64,000 nt of DNA from Bordetella sp. LUAb4 (GTDB taxonomy: Bacteria; Pseudomonadota; Gammaproteobacteria; Burkholderiales; Burkholderiaceae_B): NCBI RefSeq assembly GCF_021325795.1, contig NZ_JAHPZX010000001.1, positions 1,178,001-1,242,000 on the forward strand, read 5' to 3'. Numbering within the stretch: the first letter of the stretch is position 1; each line of letters starts with the position of its first letter. The notes beneath the pieces are model-generated. The model searched no databases. It saw only the letters and a program-made list of their open reading frames with translations, and was not told where the DNA came from. The position numbers and the translations under genes are program-made. Below, piece by piece: positions 28,905-38,724 of this stretch.

Positions 28905-30638
28905 ATGAGCGATAACAACGATCCCAAGGGCATGCGCAAGGGCCTGACCAGCTATGGCGACGAAGGCTTTTCCCTGTTCCTGCGCAAGGCCTTCATCAAA
29001 GGCGCCGGCTACACCGACCATGCTCTCGACCGTCCGGTGATCGGCATCGTCAACACCGGCAGCGCCTATAACCCCTGTCACGGCAATGCCCCGCAGCTGA
29101 TCGAGGCGGTCAAGCGCGGCGTGCTGATGGCGGGCGGCCTGCCGATGGATTTCCCCACGATCTCCGTCCACGAAAGTTTTTCCGCGCCCACCAGCATGTA
29201 TCTGCGCAACCTGATGTCCATGGACACCGAGGAAGCCATCCTGGCGCAGCCCATGGACGCGGTGGTGATGATCGGCGGCTGTGACAAGACGGTGCCGGCC
29301 CAGTTGATGGGCGCGGCGTCGGCCAACGTACCCGCCATCGAGCTGGTCACCGGCTCGATGCTGACCAGCTCGCATCGGGGCGAACGTGTCGGCGCCTGCA
29401 CCGATTGCCGCCGCTATTGGGGCAAATTCCGCGCCGAGGAAATCGACGACGAGGAAATCGTCGACGTCAACAATCGCCTGGTCGGCAGCGTCGGCACCTG
29501 CTCGGTGATGGGCACGGCCAGCACCATGGCCTGCATCACCGAAGCCTTGGGCATGATGGTGCCCGGCGGCGCGTCCGCGCCCGCGGTGACGGCCGATCGC
29601 GTGCGCGTGGCGGAAGTGACCGGCACCACCGCCGTCCAGCTCGCGCGCAGCAAGTTGACGCCGGACCGCATCATGACGGCCAAGGCTTTCGAGAACGCGC
29701 TGCGCGTGCTGCTGTCCATCGGCGGCTCCACCAATGGCATCATCCACTTGACGGCCATTGCGGGCCGCATGGGTTTCGAAGTCGACCTGGCGCGGGTCGA
29801 CGCGCTCAGCCGCGAGACCCCGGTGCTGGTGGACCTGAAGCCGTCCGGCCAGCATTACATGGAAGACTTCCACAAGGCGGGCGGCATGCAGGCGCTGTTG
29901 CGCGAGCTGCGCCCCCTGCTACACCTGGACGCGCTGACAGTGACGGGCCGCACCCTGGGCGAAGAACTGGACGCGGCGCCGGCGCCGTTCGTGCAAGACG
30001 TTATCCGCCCCTTCACGCAACCTATCTATCCGCAAGGCGGCATCGCCGTACTCAAGGGCAATCTGGCGCCGGGCGGCGCCATCATCAAGCAATCGGCCGC
30101 CGCGCCGGCATTGATGGAGCATGAAGGCCGCGCGGTGGTATTCGAGAATGCCGAGGATTTGGCCAAGCGTGTCGACGATCCGGACCTGGACGTCACTCCC
30201 GAAGACATCCTGGTGCTCAAGATGATAGGCCCGAAGGGCGCGCCGGGCATGCCCGAGGCCGGCTACATGCCGATCCCGCGCAAGCTGGCGAAGGCCGGCG
30301 TGAAGGACATGGTGCGCATCTCCGATGGCCGTATGAGCGGCACCGCGGCCGGTACCATTGTTCTGCATGTGACGCCGGAGTCCGCCGTGGGCGGGCCGCT
30401 GGCCTATGTGCAGACCGGCGACCGCATCCGGCTGAGCGTGGCCAACCGCGAGATCACCCTGCTGGTGGACGATGCGGAACTGGCGCGCCGCGCGGCGGAA
30501 AAGCCGCAGCAGGCGCCTTCGGCGGCGCGCGGCTATCGCAAGCTGTTCCTGCAGTCCGTGACCCAGGCCGACCAGGGCGTCGATTTCGACTTTTTGCGGG
30601 CTGCCGCGATACGGGGGAAAATCCCCGAATCACGTTGA
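28905..30638 (+). CDS. IlvD/Edd-family dehydratase, probably sugar-acid type
   Basis: A 577-residue dehydratase with an iron-sulfur cluster. Cluster cysteines are likely in YNPCHGNAPQL, GGCDKTVPAQL and ACTDCRRYWGKF; VGTCSVMGTASTMACI and SDGRMSGTAAGTIVLHVTPES are family blocks. The CTDC...W segment and the length fit the arabinonate/xylonate/other sugar-acid dehydratases better than housekeeping IlvD. It dehydrates a 2,3-dihydroxy acid to a 2-keto-3-deoxy acid. Context agrees: a divergent binding protein, a downstream GntR regulator and a dehydrogenase. Exact substrate unknown. Confidence 0.88.
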   Translation: MSDNNDPKGMRKGLTSYGDEGFSLFLRKAFIKGAGYTDHALDRPVIGIVNTGSAYNPCHGNAPQLIEAVKRGVLMAGGLPMDFPTISVHESFSAPTSMYLRNLMSMDTEEAILAQPMDAVVMIGGCDKTVPAQLMGAASANVPAIELVTGSMLTSSHRGERVGACTDCRRYWGKFRAEEIDDEEIVDVNNRLVGSVGTCSVMGTASTMACITEALGMMVPGGASAPAVTADRVRVAEVTGTTAVQLARSKLTPDRIMTAKAFENALRVLLSIGGSTNGIIHLTAIAGRMGFEVDLARVDALSRETPVLVDLKPSGQHYMEDFHKAGGMQALLRELRPLLHLDALTVTGRTLGEELDAAPAPFVQDVIRPFTQPIYPQGGIAVLKGNLAPGGAIIKQSAAAPALMEHEGRAVVFENAEDLAKRVDDPDLDVTPEDILVLKMIGPKGAPGMPEAGYMPIPRKLAKAGVKDMVRISDGRMSGTAAGTIVLHVTPESAVGGPLAYVQTGDRIRLSVANREITLLVDDAELARRAAEKPQQAPSAARGYRKLFLQSVTQADQGVDFDFLRAAAIRGKIPESR

Positions 30639-30683
30639 TCAATTTTCCGCAGCGCTTTTTTCGTAGCCTTACCCGATAGCCCC

Positions 30684-31382
30684 ATGTCTCGCCTTGCCGC
30701 CCTGCCCGATTCCGTTCACCCCGTCGAGCCGACGGCATTGGAAAGGGCCGTGCAGGCGCTGGAAGAAGACATCGTTCTTGGCCGCCTGCATCCGCGTGAA
30801 CGGCTGATCGAAGACGATCTGATGCAGCGCTTCGATCTGAAGCGCCATGCGGTGCGCGAGCTGCTGGTCGAGCTGGCGCGGCTGGGTCTGGCGGAGCGGC
30901 GCAAGAACATCGGTTCCGAAGTGCGCTCCTTCGCGCCGAACGAAGTGGTCGAGCTGTACGAAATGCGTGAACTGCTGGAGACGCAGGCGGCACGGCTGGT
31001 GCCCTGCCCTGCCGACCCGGCCGCTCTGCAGGCGCTCATCGACATCCAACGGGAACACGACGCCGCCGTCGACGCGGAAGATCCGCGCCAGGTCTTCCGC
31101 AACAATCTGCGCTTCCATCAAGCGCTGTTCAGCATGTGCGGCAATGGCGTGCTGGTGCGCGCCATCCAGGAATATGCGCGCCAGACCCATCCCATCCGTT
31201 TCGGCACGCTGGTGACGTCCGAATACCGCCGTCAGGCGCGCCATGAGCACTGGGCCATGATAGAGGCCCTGCGCGATGGGCGTCGCGACGACCTCGTCGA
31301 TCTCTGCCGTGCGCACTTGCGGCCTTCGCGTGACGCGTACCTGGCGGCGAATCGGCATCTGGCGGATCTAACATCGGCCTGA
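30684..31382 (+). CDS. GntR-family (FadR/FCD) transcriptional regulator
   Basis: A 232-residue repressor. The N-terminal winged helix (LHPRERLIEDDLMQRFDLKRHAVRELLVELARLGLAERR) is GntR-type. The all-helical C-terminal FCD domain shows ELYEMRELLE, NLRFHQALFSMCGN and EHWAMIEALRDG, with histidines that normally bind a metal and an organic-acid ligand. It lies 45 bp after the dehydratase and is the natural candidate for the palindromes at 28855–28889. Confidence 0.92.
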   Translation: MSRLAALPDSVHPVEPTALERAVQALEEDIVLGRLHPRERLIEDDLMQRFDLKRHAVRELLVELARLGLAERRKNIGSEVRSFAPNEVVELYEMRELLETQAARLVPCPADPAALQALIDIQREHDAAVDAEDPRQVFRNNLRFHQALFSMCGNGVLVRAIQEYARQTHPIRFGTLVTSEYRRQARHEHWAMIEALRDGRRDDLVDLCRAHLRPSRDAYLAANRHLADLTSA

Positions 31383-31494
31383 CATAGCGCGTTGCGCATG
31401 AGCGGGGCGCGGCTTCATCCCGCTGTTTATCTTGCTGTTCCACCCTATTGCCACGATTTTTCCGACGCCATCAAAACATGATTCCGGAGACGAT

Positions 31495-32451
31495 ATGAAC
31501 CCTGCCATCCTGCCCGCCCCTTCCGCCTGCCATGCCGTCGTCGTGGGCGGCGGCACCATGGGCGCGGACGTCGCCGTGGTGCTGGCGCGTGCCGCCTGCC
31601 GCGTGACAGTCGTCGAACGCGATGCCACGCGCCACGCCGGCATCCTCGACAGCGTGCGGGCGAATCTCCAGGAACGTGGACTGGCGCGGCACGCGGACGG
31701 CGTGACGGTGGCGACGGCGCTGGAGGATGTCGCCTGGTCCGCCGTGGCCCTGGTCATCGAATGCATACCGGAATCGCTGCCGCTGAAGCAGGCGCTGTTC
31801 GCCGACCTCGTCAAGTTGGCGCCCGCCACGGCCGTTCTGGCCAGCAACAGTTCCAGCTTCCCCATCAGCCAGATCGGCGCGGGACTGCAAACGCGCCAGC
31901 GCATGCTGGGCCTGCACTTCTTCATGCCGGCCCACCTGGTGCCGTTGGTGGAGGTCGTGTTGTCGGCCGACAGCGATCCTGCCACGGGCGATGCCTTGTA
32001 TGCCTTCATGCGTCGTTGCGGCATGGTGCCGGTGCTGGTGCGCAAGGACGTGCCGGGCTTTCTCGGCAACCGCCTGCAGCATGCCTTGACGCGCGAAGCC
32101 TTCGCCTTGGTGCAGGATGGCGTGGCCAGCGCCGAGGATGTCGATGCCGCCGTGCGTTTCGGTTTCGGCTTCCGCTTTCTTGCCGCCGGCCCCATCCTGC
32201 AGCGCGACCATGCCGGGCTGGAAGTCCATTGCGCGGCCACCACCACGACCTATCCCTCCTTGTCCAAGGCTGACGGTCCTTTCCCCGTGCTCACTGAACG
32301 CGTCGCCGCCGGCAAGCTGGGCATGAAGACCGGTGAAGGATTTTTCAAGTGGACGCCGGAAAGCATCGCCGCGGAAAAAGCCCGCTACGCGCAGACCCTG
32401 CGCGCGGCGCTGGCGCTGATCGAAAACGAGCTGCCGCCGATCGAGCCGTGA
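31495..32451 (+). CDS. 3-hydroxyacyl-CoA dehydrogenase-family protein
   Basis: A 318-residue NAD-dependent dehydrogenase. The Rossmann loop is VVVGGGTMGADVAVVLARAACRVTVVERD, and the catalytic region includes ASNSSSFPISQI, GLHFFMPAHLVPLVEVV and DVPGFLGNRLQHAL. The ATG at 31495 is preceded by GGAGA. The family includes beta-hydroxyacyl-CoA and L-gulonate/carnitine-type dehydrogenases; its place behind a sugar-acid dehydratase and GntR gene makes a hydroxy-acid substrate plausible. It is the last gene before the effector array. Confidence 0.88.
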   Translation: MNPAILPAPSACHAVVVGGGTMGADVAVVLARAACRVTVVERDATRHAGILDSVRANLQERGLARHADGVTVATALEDVAWSAVALVIECIPESLPLKQALFADLVKLAPATAVLASNSSSFPISQIGAGLQTRQRMLGLHFFMPAHLVPLVEVVLSADSDPATGDALYAFMRRCGMVPVLVRKDVPGFLGNRLQHALTREAFALVQDGVASAEDVDAAVRFGFGFRFLAAGPILQRDHAGLEVHCAATTTTYPSLSKADGPFPVLTERVAAGKLGMKTGEGFFKWTPESIAAEKARYAQTLRAALALIENELPPIEP

Positions 32452-32540
32452 AGCCGCGCGGGTGACAGCGAGTGGCCGCGGCTACCCCCGGCTGCCAGGA
32501 CGAAGCCGGCAGACAATCAGGACCGCGGCAAAGCGATGGA

Positions 32541-32607
32541 CGTGAAATCGGCAGCATGGATACGTTGCTGAACGTCGGAACAAACACCGTGCAGGGTCCC
32601 TCATACG
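32541..32607 (+). promoter_or_regulatory. Array promoter 1 (ECF-type)
   Basis: CGTGAAATC starts at 32541 and GGAAC starts exactly 36 bp later at 32577. A 17-bp spacer leads to CCTCATACG. The same layout precedes all six genes of the array. GGAAC is the signature −35 word of ECF sigma factors such as HrpL. The start codon lies 57 bp beyond the −10-like element. Confidence 0.7.
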
Positions 32608-32664
32608 GGGATTCGCACTCCTGCTCCCAGCGCTGGAGCACTCACCGTTTGTCCGACTTTCTCC

Positions 32665-34200
32665 ATGCCTTCCATTTCCTCCCCGCTTGCCTCCATCAGC
32701 CGAACCGACCTTGACCAGCGGTCCGTGAAAGATCCTGAAAAATGCATCAAGGATCACACGCAGGGCGTTGCCACTGCCATGCAGGCCGCCCGAGGGTCTC
32801 CCAAGAGAGCCTCGGGCCAGGTTTCCCATTGCTCCTCCCCGGCGCTAATGAAATTCCAGCCGCAGTTCTCCGCTCGGCGCGATTCCGCGCTCTCGCTCAA
32901 CGGTGAGGTCAAGATCGACGGCGAGCGCATAGTCTGCAGGCACCTTGCAAAACTATGGGAAGACGACTTTCTACGTACGGCGGGCAAGCCCAGCTACCAC
33001 ACCCTCAACAGCCCTGACGCCATTCAGGCAGCGGCAGGGGCGTTGGCCCTGAAAGCCGAAAGCAAGTACGCCAATTTCGCCCATGAGCGTATCAACCAGG
33101 CGCAATACTGGATATCCAACGATTGGGGCCAAGTGCTCACGGACAATTTCAAGGCCATGTCGCTGTCCGGCGGTGGCGACGTCGCGGTGTGCCGAACGCT
33201 ATATCTGATGACGCCCACGCATGCGATGGCGTTAGGCCTGAAAATCAAAGGCAGCGCGGCTGCGCGCAGATTCGTGGTGCAGTTCTATGATCCGAACAAC
33301 ACCGTCGCGCATCGGCGGGTGGCCATCACGGCCGCGTCCGCCGACGCCGGTGTGCCAGCGGAGATACGCAAGCTCCAGGCGCACGATTTTCTCCCGGAAT
33401 TTTTCCGAAAAGCGTACAGACTGGTCGACGCCGATGATCGTTCGATACCTGCGTTGTTCGCTGGTGAAAAGGCGGAACCCGGAATGCCTCGGCTTGCCGG
33501 AGATCTGCCGGATTTCGACGAGCACGTTTTGCCCTTCCTGCAGAATCACGACCTGCCTGAATTGCTGCGCGCTTGTGCCGACCAGCTCAGCCAGCGCGGA
33601 GACATGACTCGTTTGCTGACGCTCCTGGGCAGCGGCCATAGCAATACCCCGAGGCTTTACTTCGCGCTCCAATGGGGGCAAGTCGAAACGATAGAGATTC
33701 TGGGCGACATACTGAAGACATTGCAGTCCCGCCTGTCGTCTGAACAGCTTGCGGATCTGCTCTCGGCCAGATTGCGTACCGGCACCCCCGGCCTGTTTGC
33801 CGCCTTGTATGGCAGGAAATCCGAAGCGGTGCTGGCCTTTGGTGAGATGTTGAAGACGTTCCGTCCCTTCCTATCGTCTGAACATCTTACGGATCTGCTT
33901 TCGGCCAAATACTGGAGTGGCAGCTTTGGACCGTGGGACGGTGCCCCGGCGCTGCATTTCAGTCTCTGCTATGGACATACCGAAATGGTCCAGGCCTTCT
34001 TGAAAATTCTGAACCCGGTCGCGGACAGCCTGTCGCCCGAACAACGCTTGGACCTACTGTCGGCCAAAGACAGAAATGGAACACCGGGAATTTCCCTCGC
34101 TCGTCAGCGTGGGCATATCGAAACAGCCGCGGCCTATGAAAATTTACTGGCGCAGTTTGTGGGTGCCCCACCGACAGGGCATCTCAAGGCGCAGCCATGA
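32665..34200 (+). CDS. ShET2/EspL-like type III effector, array gene 1 (short form)
   Basis: A 511-residue paralogue, the smallest of the six. The N-terminus MPSISSPLASISR is Ser/Pro-rich like a type III secretion signal. A short low-complexity region leads to the cysteine-protease core KFQPQFSARRD...IVCRHLAKLWEDDFL, with probable catalytic Cys91, His186 (MTPTHAMALGLKIK) and Asp209 (VVQFYDPNN). Their spacing (95 and 23) is close to that of the EspL triad. The C-terminus (from ~314) has four 46-residue repeats; the third has a 7-residue insertion. It lacks the ~170-residue module of genes 2–5. Its leader shares the word GAGCACTCACCGTT with gene 6. The host-target idea (EspL/OspD3 cleave RHIM proteins) is inference by family. 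Confidence 0.82.
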   Translation: MPSISSPLASISRTDLDQRSVKDPEKCIKDHTQGVATAMQAARGSPKRASGQVSHCSSPALMKFQPQFSARRDSALSLNGEVKIDGERIVCRHLAKLWEDDFLRTAGKPSYHTLNSPDAIQAAAGALALKAESKYANFAHERINQAQYWISNDWGQVLTDNFKAMSLSGGGDVAVCRTLYLMTPTHAMALGLKIKGSAAARRFVVQFYDPNNTVAHRRVAITAASADAGVPAEIRKLQAHDFLPEFFRKAYRLVDADDRSIPALFAGEKAEPGMPRLAGDLPDFDEHVLPFLQNHDLPELLRACADQLSQRGDMTRLLTLLGSGHSNTPRLYFALQWGQVETIEILGDILKTLQSRLSSEQLADLLSARLRTGTPGLFAALYGRKSEAVLAFGEMLKTFRPFLSSEHLTDLLSAKYWSGSFGPWDGAPALHFSLCYGHTEMVQAFLKILNPVADSLSPEQRLDLLSAKDRNGTPGISLARQRGHIETAAAYENLLAQFVGAPPTGHLKAQP

Positions 34201-34227
34201 CACTCCGGGCCTGACTAATGCGGGCTG

Positions 34228-34295
34228 CGTGAAATCAGGTCAAGCAATGTACTGACAGGCATCGGAACAAACACTGTGCAGGTTCGATCAGATCG
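34228..34295 (+). promoter_or_regulatory. Array promoter 2 (ECF-type)
   Basis: CGTGAAATC at 34228 and GGAAC at 34264 are 36 bp apart. A 17-bp spacer leads to GATCAGA. It lies in the 122-bp gap between array genes 1 and 2, so gene 2 can be transcribed on its own. Confidence 0.72.
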
Positions 34296-34319
34296 AGGCT
34301 CAAGTTTTTCTCGAATCTC
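34295..34319 (+). other. Leader hairpin before array gene 2
   Basis: GAGGCTC can pair with GAATCTC with one mismatch and one G·U, 3 nt before the start codon. It is the weakest version of the hairpin shared by genes 2–5. Confidence 0.4.
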
Positions 34320-34322
34320 CTC

Positions 34323-36464
34323 ATGCCTTCCGTATCGCCCTCCATTGTTTCCATCCACCGACCCGATCCTGACCAGCGGTCCTGCAGAAATCCTGAAGCG
34401 CGCATTCGGAATCACATACAAAGCTTTGCCGCGGCGATGGAAGCCGCACATGAATCTACAGATCCTCAGGGCTTGCGTGACGTCATCGGAAAATTCCGCG
34501 ATGGCCTCATCCAGGAGGACGCCTGGGACTGCTTGCAACACCTGTTCGCCCCCAACGCCGACAAGCACGAAATACTGGATGCGATCGTGCACTGCCACTT
34601 CGCCTCTTTCGAACTCGGTGATGAATATCTACATCGGCAAAAAGGATCAGCACATATCGACAGCTGCATTCGGTGCTTGCTTGGAAAGCTGACCAGCGAG
34701 GCACGCGATTCCATGCTGAAGGACTTTCCTGTCCTGATGCGCGATCCGAAACCAGCGGAGAACACCGAGTTGCTGCTCTCCGGTTTTCCGTCCCTTGTGC
34801 TCACGTTATCGGAAACAGGCTTGCGTCTGCCGCTGGATGCGCGTCACGCCGGCAATCACAGTGGGGACGGCGGCTTACGCACGCAGGAGACTGAACATCT
34901 GTTGGCACGGCTCCAGGGAGAAAAAGCAAAGCCGCAAGAGATAGAGCCTGATGGAGCGCGTACCTTGCGGGCGGCGAAGGATCCCGCCACACACACAGAT
35001 CTTTGGCTCACGGGGCGACTACGAAAATTCCAGCCCAGCTTCTCGACGCGGCGCGACTCCGATTTCTCGCTGAATGGTCAGGTCGAAGTCGACAAAGAAC
35101 TTATTGTGTGCAGGCACATTGCAAGGTTATGGGAGGAAGATTTTCTGCGTACCGCAGGCAAGCCCACCTACCAGACGCTCAACAGCCCCGCCGTCCTTCA
35201 AGAGGCAGCAGGGCCTGTGCTGCGGTACGACGGAAGCTACCTTGGAGGTGTCGCTCGTGGGCGACTCGACGGCGCGCAATACTGGATGTCGACCGACTGG
35301 GGCCAAGTGCTTACGGATAATTTCGGCGCCATGTCACGGCAATCTCCCAAGGATGGCGCGGTATGCCGTACCTTGTATCTGATGACGCCTAATCACGTGA
35401 TGGCGGTGGGACTGAAAATCAAGGATGAAGCGGACGCGCGAAGATATGTGGTGCAATTCTATGATCCGAACAGGACCGTCGCCCATCAACGTTCAGCGAT
35501 CACCGCCACGCTCGATCAACCGGGCGTGCCGGCAGAAATTCGCACACTCAAGCCGCGCGATTTCCTGTCGGAAGGGCTACAAAAAGATTACCTCTTGATT
35601 GACGCTGAAAACCGCTCGATACCGGCGATATTCGCGGGAGAGAAAGTGGAGCCCGGAGTCTCACGGTTTGCCGGCGATCTGCCGGTTCTCCAAGAGCAGG
35701 TGATGCGTGCCATGCTGGTTTACAACCTGCCGGACCAATTGCGCGCCTACACCGACCAGCTCAAGTTGGCCGATAACCCTACGCGTCTGAAAATTCTCAC
35801 TGGCAAGGATTATGCTGGCAATCCGGGTTTGTTCATCGCTCTCCAGCGCGGGCACACCGAAGTAGTCGAGGCTTTGGGCGATATCTTGAAAGCGTGCCAG
35901 CCTCCCCTATCACCCGCACAGCTCATGGTTCTGCTCTCGGCGCAAAGCCCCTACGGCACCCCCGGACTGAGCCGCGCTCTTCAGCAAGGATATGCCGAAA
36001 CGGTCGAGGCCTTTGGCAGATTATTGAACACATGCGAGCCACCCCTGTCGAGTGAACAACTCATGGATCTACTCTCGGCAAAGGACAACGATGGCTATCC
36101 GGGGCTGTATGACGCGCTTCACAATGGACATGACAAAACGGTCGAGGCCTTTACCGAATTGCTGAAGGCGTGCCAGCCATCCCTATCGGCTGCTCAGCTC
36201 ATGGATCTACTCTCGGCTAAGGACGAGCTGGGCGTGGTCGGACTGCGTGCCGCACTTCAAAACGGCAGAGCTCACGCGATCGTGGCCTACGGCAAACTAC
36301 TGGAGACAGTGGCACCGTCCTTGCCAGCCAAGCAGGTCGCGGAACTCTTTGCGGCCGCGAGCGGACCCGGTCTTGTAGTACTACTGACCGCTCGCAGAAA
36401 TGGGCACGCCGCAGCGGTCAAGGCCTTTGAGGCCTTGAGGGTAAAGTTCGCGCATCGTGCATAA
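34323..36464 (+). CDS. ShET2/EspL-like type III effector, array gene 2 (long form)
   Basis: A 713-residue paralogue. Order: secretion-signal-like MPSVSPSIVS; a helical module (about 23–195) with GLRDVIGKFRDGL, HCHFASFELGDEYL and SMLKDFPVLMRD, not recognised outside this array; a charged linker; the ShET2 core with Cys263, His358 and Asp381; then five 46-residue repeats from ~487 with the pattern LSxxQLMxLLSAKDxxGxPGLxxAL. A 50-bp stretch (34605–34655) is identical to one in gene 4, suggesting recent duplication or gene conversion. G+C is low: 31 of 60 bases at 36121–36180. No Shine–Dalgarno is visible before the ATG. Confidence 0.82.
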   Translation: MPSVSPSIVSIHRPDPDQRSCRNPEARIRNHIQSFAAAMEAAHESTDPQGLRDVIGKFRDGLIQEDAWDCLQHLFAPNADKHEILDAIVHCHFASFELGDEYLHRQKGSAHIDSCIRCLLGKLTSEARDSMLKDFPVLMRDPKPAENTELLLSGFPSLVLTLSETGLRLPLDARHAGNHSGDGGLRTQETEHLLARLQGEKAKPQEIEPDGARTLRAAKDPATHTDLWLTGRLRKFQPSFSTRRDSDFSLNGQVEVDKELIVCRHIARLWEEDFLRTAGKPTYQTLNSPAVLQEAAGPVLRYDGSYLGGVARGRLDGAQYWMSTDWGQVLTDNFGAMSRQSPKDGAVCRTLYLMTPNHVMAVGLKIKDEADARRYVVQFYDPNRTVAHQRSAITATLDQPGVPAEIRTLKPRDFLSEGLQKDYLLIDAENRSIPAIFAGEKVEPGVSRFAGDLPVLQEQVMRAMLVYNLPDQLRAYTDQLKLADNPTRLKILTGKDYAGNPGLFIALQRGHTEVVEALGDILKACQPPLSPAQLMVLLSAQSPYGTPGLSRALQQGYAETVEAFGRLLNTCEPPLSSEQLMDLLSAKDNDGYPGLYDALHNGHDKTVEAFTELLKACQPSLSAAQLMDLLSAKDELGVVGLRAALQNGRAHAIVAYGKLLETVAPSLPAKQVAELFAAASGPGLVVLLTARRNGHAAAVKAFEALRVKFAHRA

Positions 36465-36501
36465 ACGCAGCACAACAAGGGGGGGTCTGTGAAGCTGTGT
36501 G

Positions 36502-36568
36502 CGTGAAATCAACACAAGCAATGTGCTGACAGATATCGGAACAAACATGTGTGGGGGTAGATCAGACG
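36502..36568 (+). promoter_or_regulatory. Array promoter 3 (ECF-type)
   Basis: CGTGAAATC at 36502 and GGAAC at 36538 are 36 bp apart; a 17-bp spacer leads to GATCAGACG. Most of the block between the two boxes matches promoters 4 and 5. Confidence 0.74.
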
Positions 36569-36570
36569 GG

Positions 36571-36590
36571 GGCTCAAGTTTTTTTGAACC
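36571..36590 (+). other. Leader hairpin before array gene 3
   Basis: GGCTCAA and TTGAACC pair with one mismatch around a T-rich loop and end 5 nt before the start codon. Confidence 0.5.
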
Positions 36591-36595
36591 TCTGC

Positions 36596-38629
36596 ATGCC
36601 TTCTGTTCTACCATCAATTGCTCCCATCTACCGAACCCACACAGACCAGTGCCCCCCCGCGAATCCTGAAGCGCGTATTCGGAGTCACCTGCAAAACTTT
36701 GCCGCCGCCATGGAAGCCGCGCATGGATCTACAGATCCTCAGGGCCTACGTGACGCTATCGGAAAATTGCACGATGGCCTCTCTCAGCAAGACGCATGGG
36801 ACTGCGTGCGACACCTGTTCGCGCCCGACGCTGACAGACACGAAGTACTGGAGGCGATCGCACAGTGCCACATCGCGTCATTCGATGCCGGCAACGAGCA
36901 TTTAAGCTCGCTGAAAGGCCAAGCACATATCGACAGCTGCATTCGATACCTGCTCGGAAAGCTTACCGCTGAAGCGCGCGAATCCATGCTGAAGGATTTC
37001 CCTGTCCTGATGCGCGCGCCCGAACCAACTGAAAACGCCTCGCTCCAGAGCGCCGAATTCTCACCCATCGTGCTCACGCTATCGGAAACGGGCTTGCGTT
37101 TGCCGCTGGATCAACGTCATGCAGGCGAGAAGAGTGGAGACGACGGTCTACGCCAACATGAGGCCGACCAGTTGCTGGCACGAATTCAGAAAGAAGAGCC
37201 AAAACAAACAGAGACAACGCCCGATCTAGCGCATAGCCCGCCGGCGTTGAAGAGTCGCGCCACGAACACAGATGACTGGCTCGCGGAAAGGCTGAGAAAA
37301 TTCCAGCCAGGCTTCTCGGCACGGCGCGACACTGCTTTCTCGCTGAATGGCGAGGTCGAGGTCGACGGCGACCTTGTCGTATGCAGGCACATTGCAAGGC
37401 TGTGGGAGGAAGATTTTCTGCGTACCGCGGGCAAGCCCACCTACCAAACGCTCAATAGCCCGGCGGCCCTTCAAGAGGCAGCAAGGCCTGCTGTGCAAAG
37501 CGACGTAACCCTCGACCCAGGTGTCATTGGTGAGCGTATCCACCGGGCGCAATACTGGATGTCGAACGACTGGGGCCAAGTGCTTACGGATAATTTTGAC
37601 GCCATGTCACGCCAAGCCTCCAAGGATGGCGCGGTATGCCGTACCTTGTATATGGTCACGCCTAATCATGCGATGGCTGTGGGACTGAAAATCAAGGACG
37701 AAGCGGGCGCGCGGAGATATGTGGTGCAATTCTACGATCCGAACACGACCGTCGCACATCAACGTTCAGCGATCACCGCCACGCTCGATCAACCAGGTGT
37801 ACCGGCGGAAATTCGCACACTCCAGCCGAGCGATTTCCTGCCGGAAGACTTCCAAAGAGACTACTTCCTGGTCGACGATGAAAACCGCTCGCTGCCAGCG
37901 CTGTTCTGCGGAGAGAAGATGGAACCCGGCGTGTCACGGTTTTCAGGGAATTTGCCGGATCTCGATGAGCATGTGATGAGCTTTACGCTGGCTTACAACC
38001 TGGCAGAGCAACTGCACGCCTATGTCGACCAGATCAGACTGGACGATGACAATACGCGCTTGCAAAATATCATAAGCAAAGACTTTGTCGTTGCGTCGGA
38101 ACTATATCGTGCGCTCACTTTAGGGCATGCCGAAGTGATCACCGCTCTAAGCGAAGTCTTGAAAGCGGGCGAGATACCCCTATCGCCGGCACAGCTCATG
38201 GATCTACTCTCCGCCAAAAGCGCATGTGGCACCCCGGGGCTAAGAGCCGCTCTTTATTATGGGAAGGCCGAAGCGGTCAAAGCCTTTGGCAAATTACTGA
38301 GAACATGCGAGCCACCCCTGTCGGCTGGAGAAATCTCTGAACTACTCTCTGCCAGGGAACCAGAGGATGGCACGCCAGGACTACTTGCCGCTCTGGATAA
38401 TGCGTCGTCCGATACGATCGTCGCTTTTGGCCAAGTACTGGAGACAGTCGCGGCGTCTTTGACACCCAATCAGCTCGCAAGAATACTTGCGGCCGAGAGT
38501 GAACATGGTCGTGTAGCACTGCAGCGCGCTCGTGGGAGTGGGCGTGTCGACGCCATCGCGGCTTATGAAGATCTGCTGGCGAAATTTGTGCCTGACCCGG
38601 CGACCCGGCATCTCAAGGCACAGCCGTGA
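36596..38629 (+). CDS. ShET2/EspL-like type III effector, array gene 3 (long form)
   Basis: A 677-residue paralogue. The open frame extends to a GTG at 36551, but that lies inside the promoter, and the shared MPSVLPSIAP start is at 36596. The helical N-terminal module resembles gene 2 up to ~150, then diverges (NASLQSAEFSPIV). Core residues Cys263, His358 and Asp381 are at exactly the same numbers as in genes 2, 4 and 5. Four C-terminal repeats follow, the first poorly conserved (TRLQNIISKDFVVASELYRAL). The C-terminus ATRHLKAQP matches the end of gene 1, not that of genes 2 and 4, which shows mosaic ancestry. Confidence 0.82.
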   Translation: MPSVLPSIAPIYRTHTDQCPPANPEARIRSHLQNFAAAMEAAHGSTDPQGLRDAIGKLHDGLSQQDAWDCVRHLFAPDADRHEVLEAIAQCHIASFDAGNEHLSSLKGQAHIDSCIRYLLGKLTAEARESMLKDFPVLMRAPEPTENASLQSAEFSPIVLTLSETGLRLPLDQRHAGEKSGDDGLRQHEADQLLARIQKEEPKQTETTPDLAHSPPALKSRATNTDDWLAERLRKFQPGFSARRDTAFSLNGEVEVDGDLVVCRHIARLWEEDFLRTAGKPTYQTLNSPAALQEAARPAVQSDVTLDPGVIGERIHRAQYWMSNDWGQVLTDNFDAMSRQASKDGAVCRTLYMVTPNHAMAVGLKIKDEAGARRYVVQFYDPNTTVAHQRSAITATLDQPGVPAEIRTLQPSDFLPEDFQRDYFLVDDENRSLPALFCGEKMEPGVSRFSGNLPDLDEHVMSFTLAYNLAEQLHAYVDQIRLDDDNTRLQNIISKDFVVASELYRALTLGHAEVITALSEVLKAGEIPLSPAQLMDLLSAKSACGTPGLRAALYYGKAEAVKAFGKLLRTCEPPLSAGEISELLSAREPEDGTPGLLAALDNASSDTIVAFGQVLETVAASLTPNQLARILAAESEHGRVALQRARGSGRVDAIAAYEDLLAKFVPDPATRHLKAQP

Positions 38630-38656
38630 CGCTCGGCGTCAACCCGACGCGGCACA

Positions 38657-38724
38657 CGTGAAATCAACACAAGCAATGTACCGATAGAAATCGGAACAAC
38701 CGATGTGCGGGGCCGATCAGACGA
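38657..38724 (+). promoter_or_regulatory. Array promoter 4 (ECF-type)
   Basis: CGTGAAATC at 38657 and GGAAC at 38693 are 36 bp apart; a 17-bp spacer leads to GATCAGACG. Confidence 0.74.

Noticed and set aside
36551-36595. GTG start at 36551 for array gene 3
   Set aside because: It lies inside the promoter between the −35- and −10-like elements, and the other five copies start at the MPS residue.
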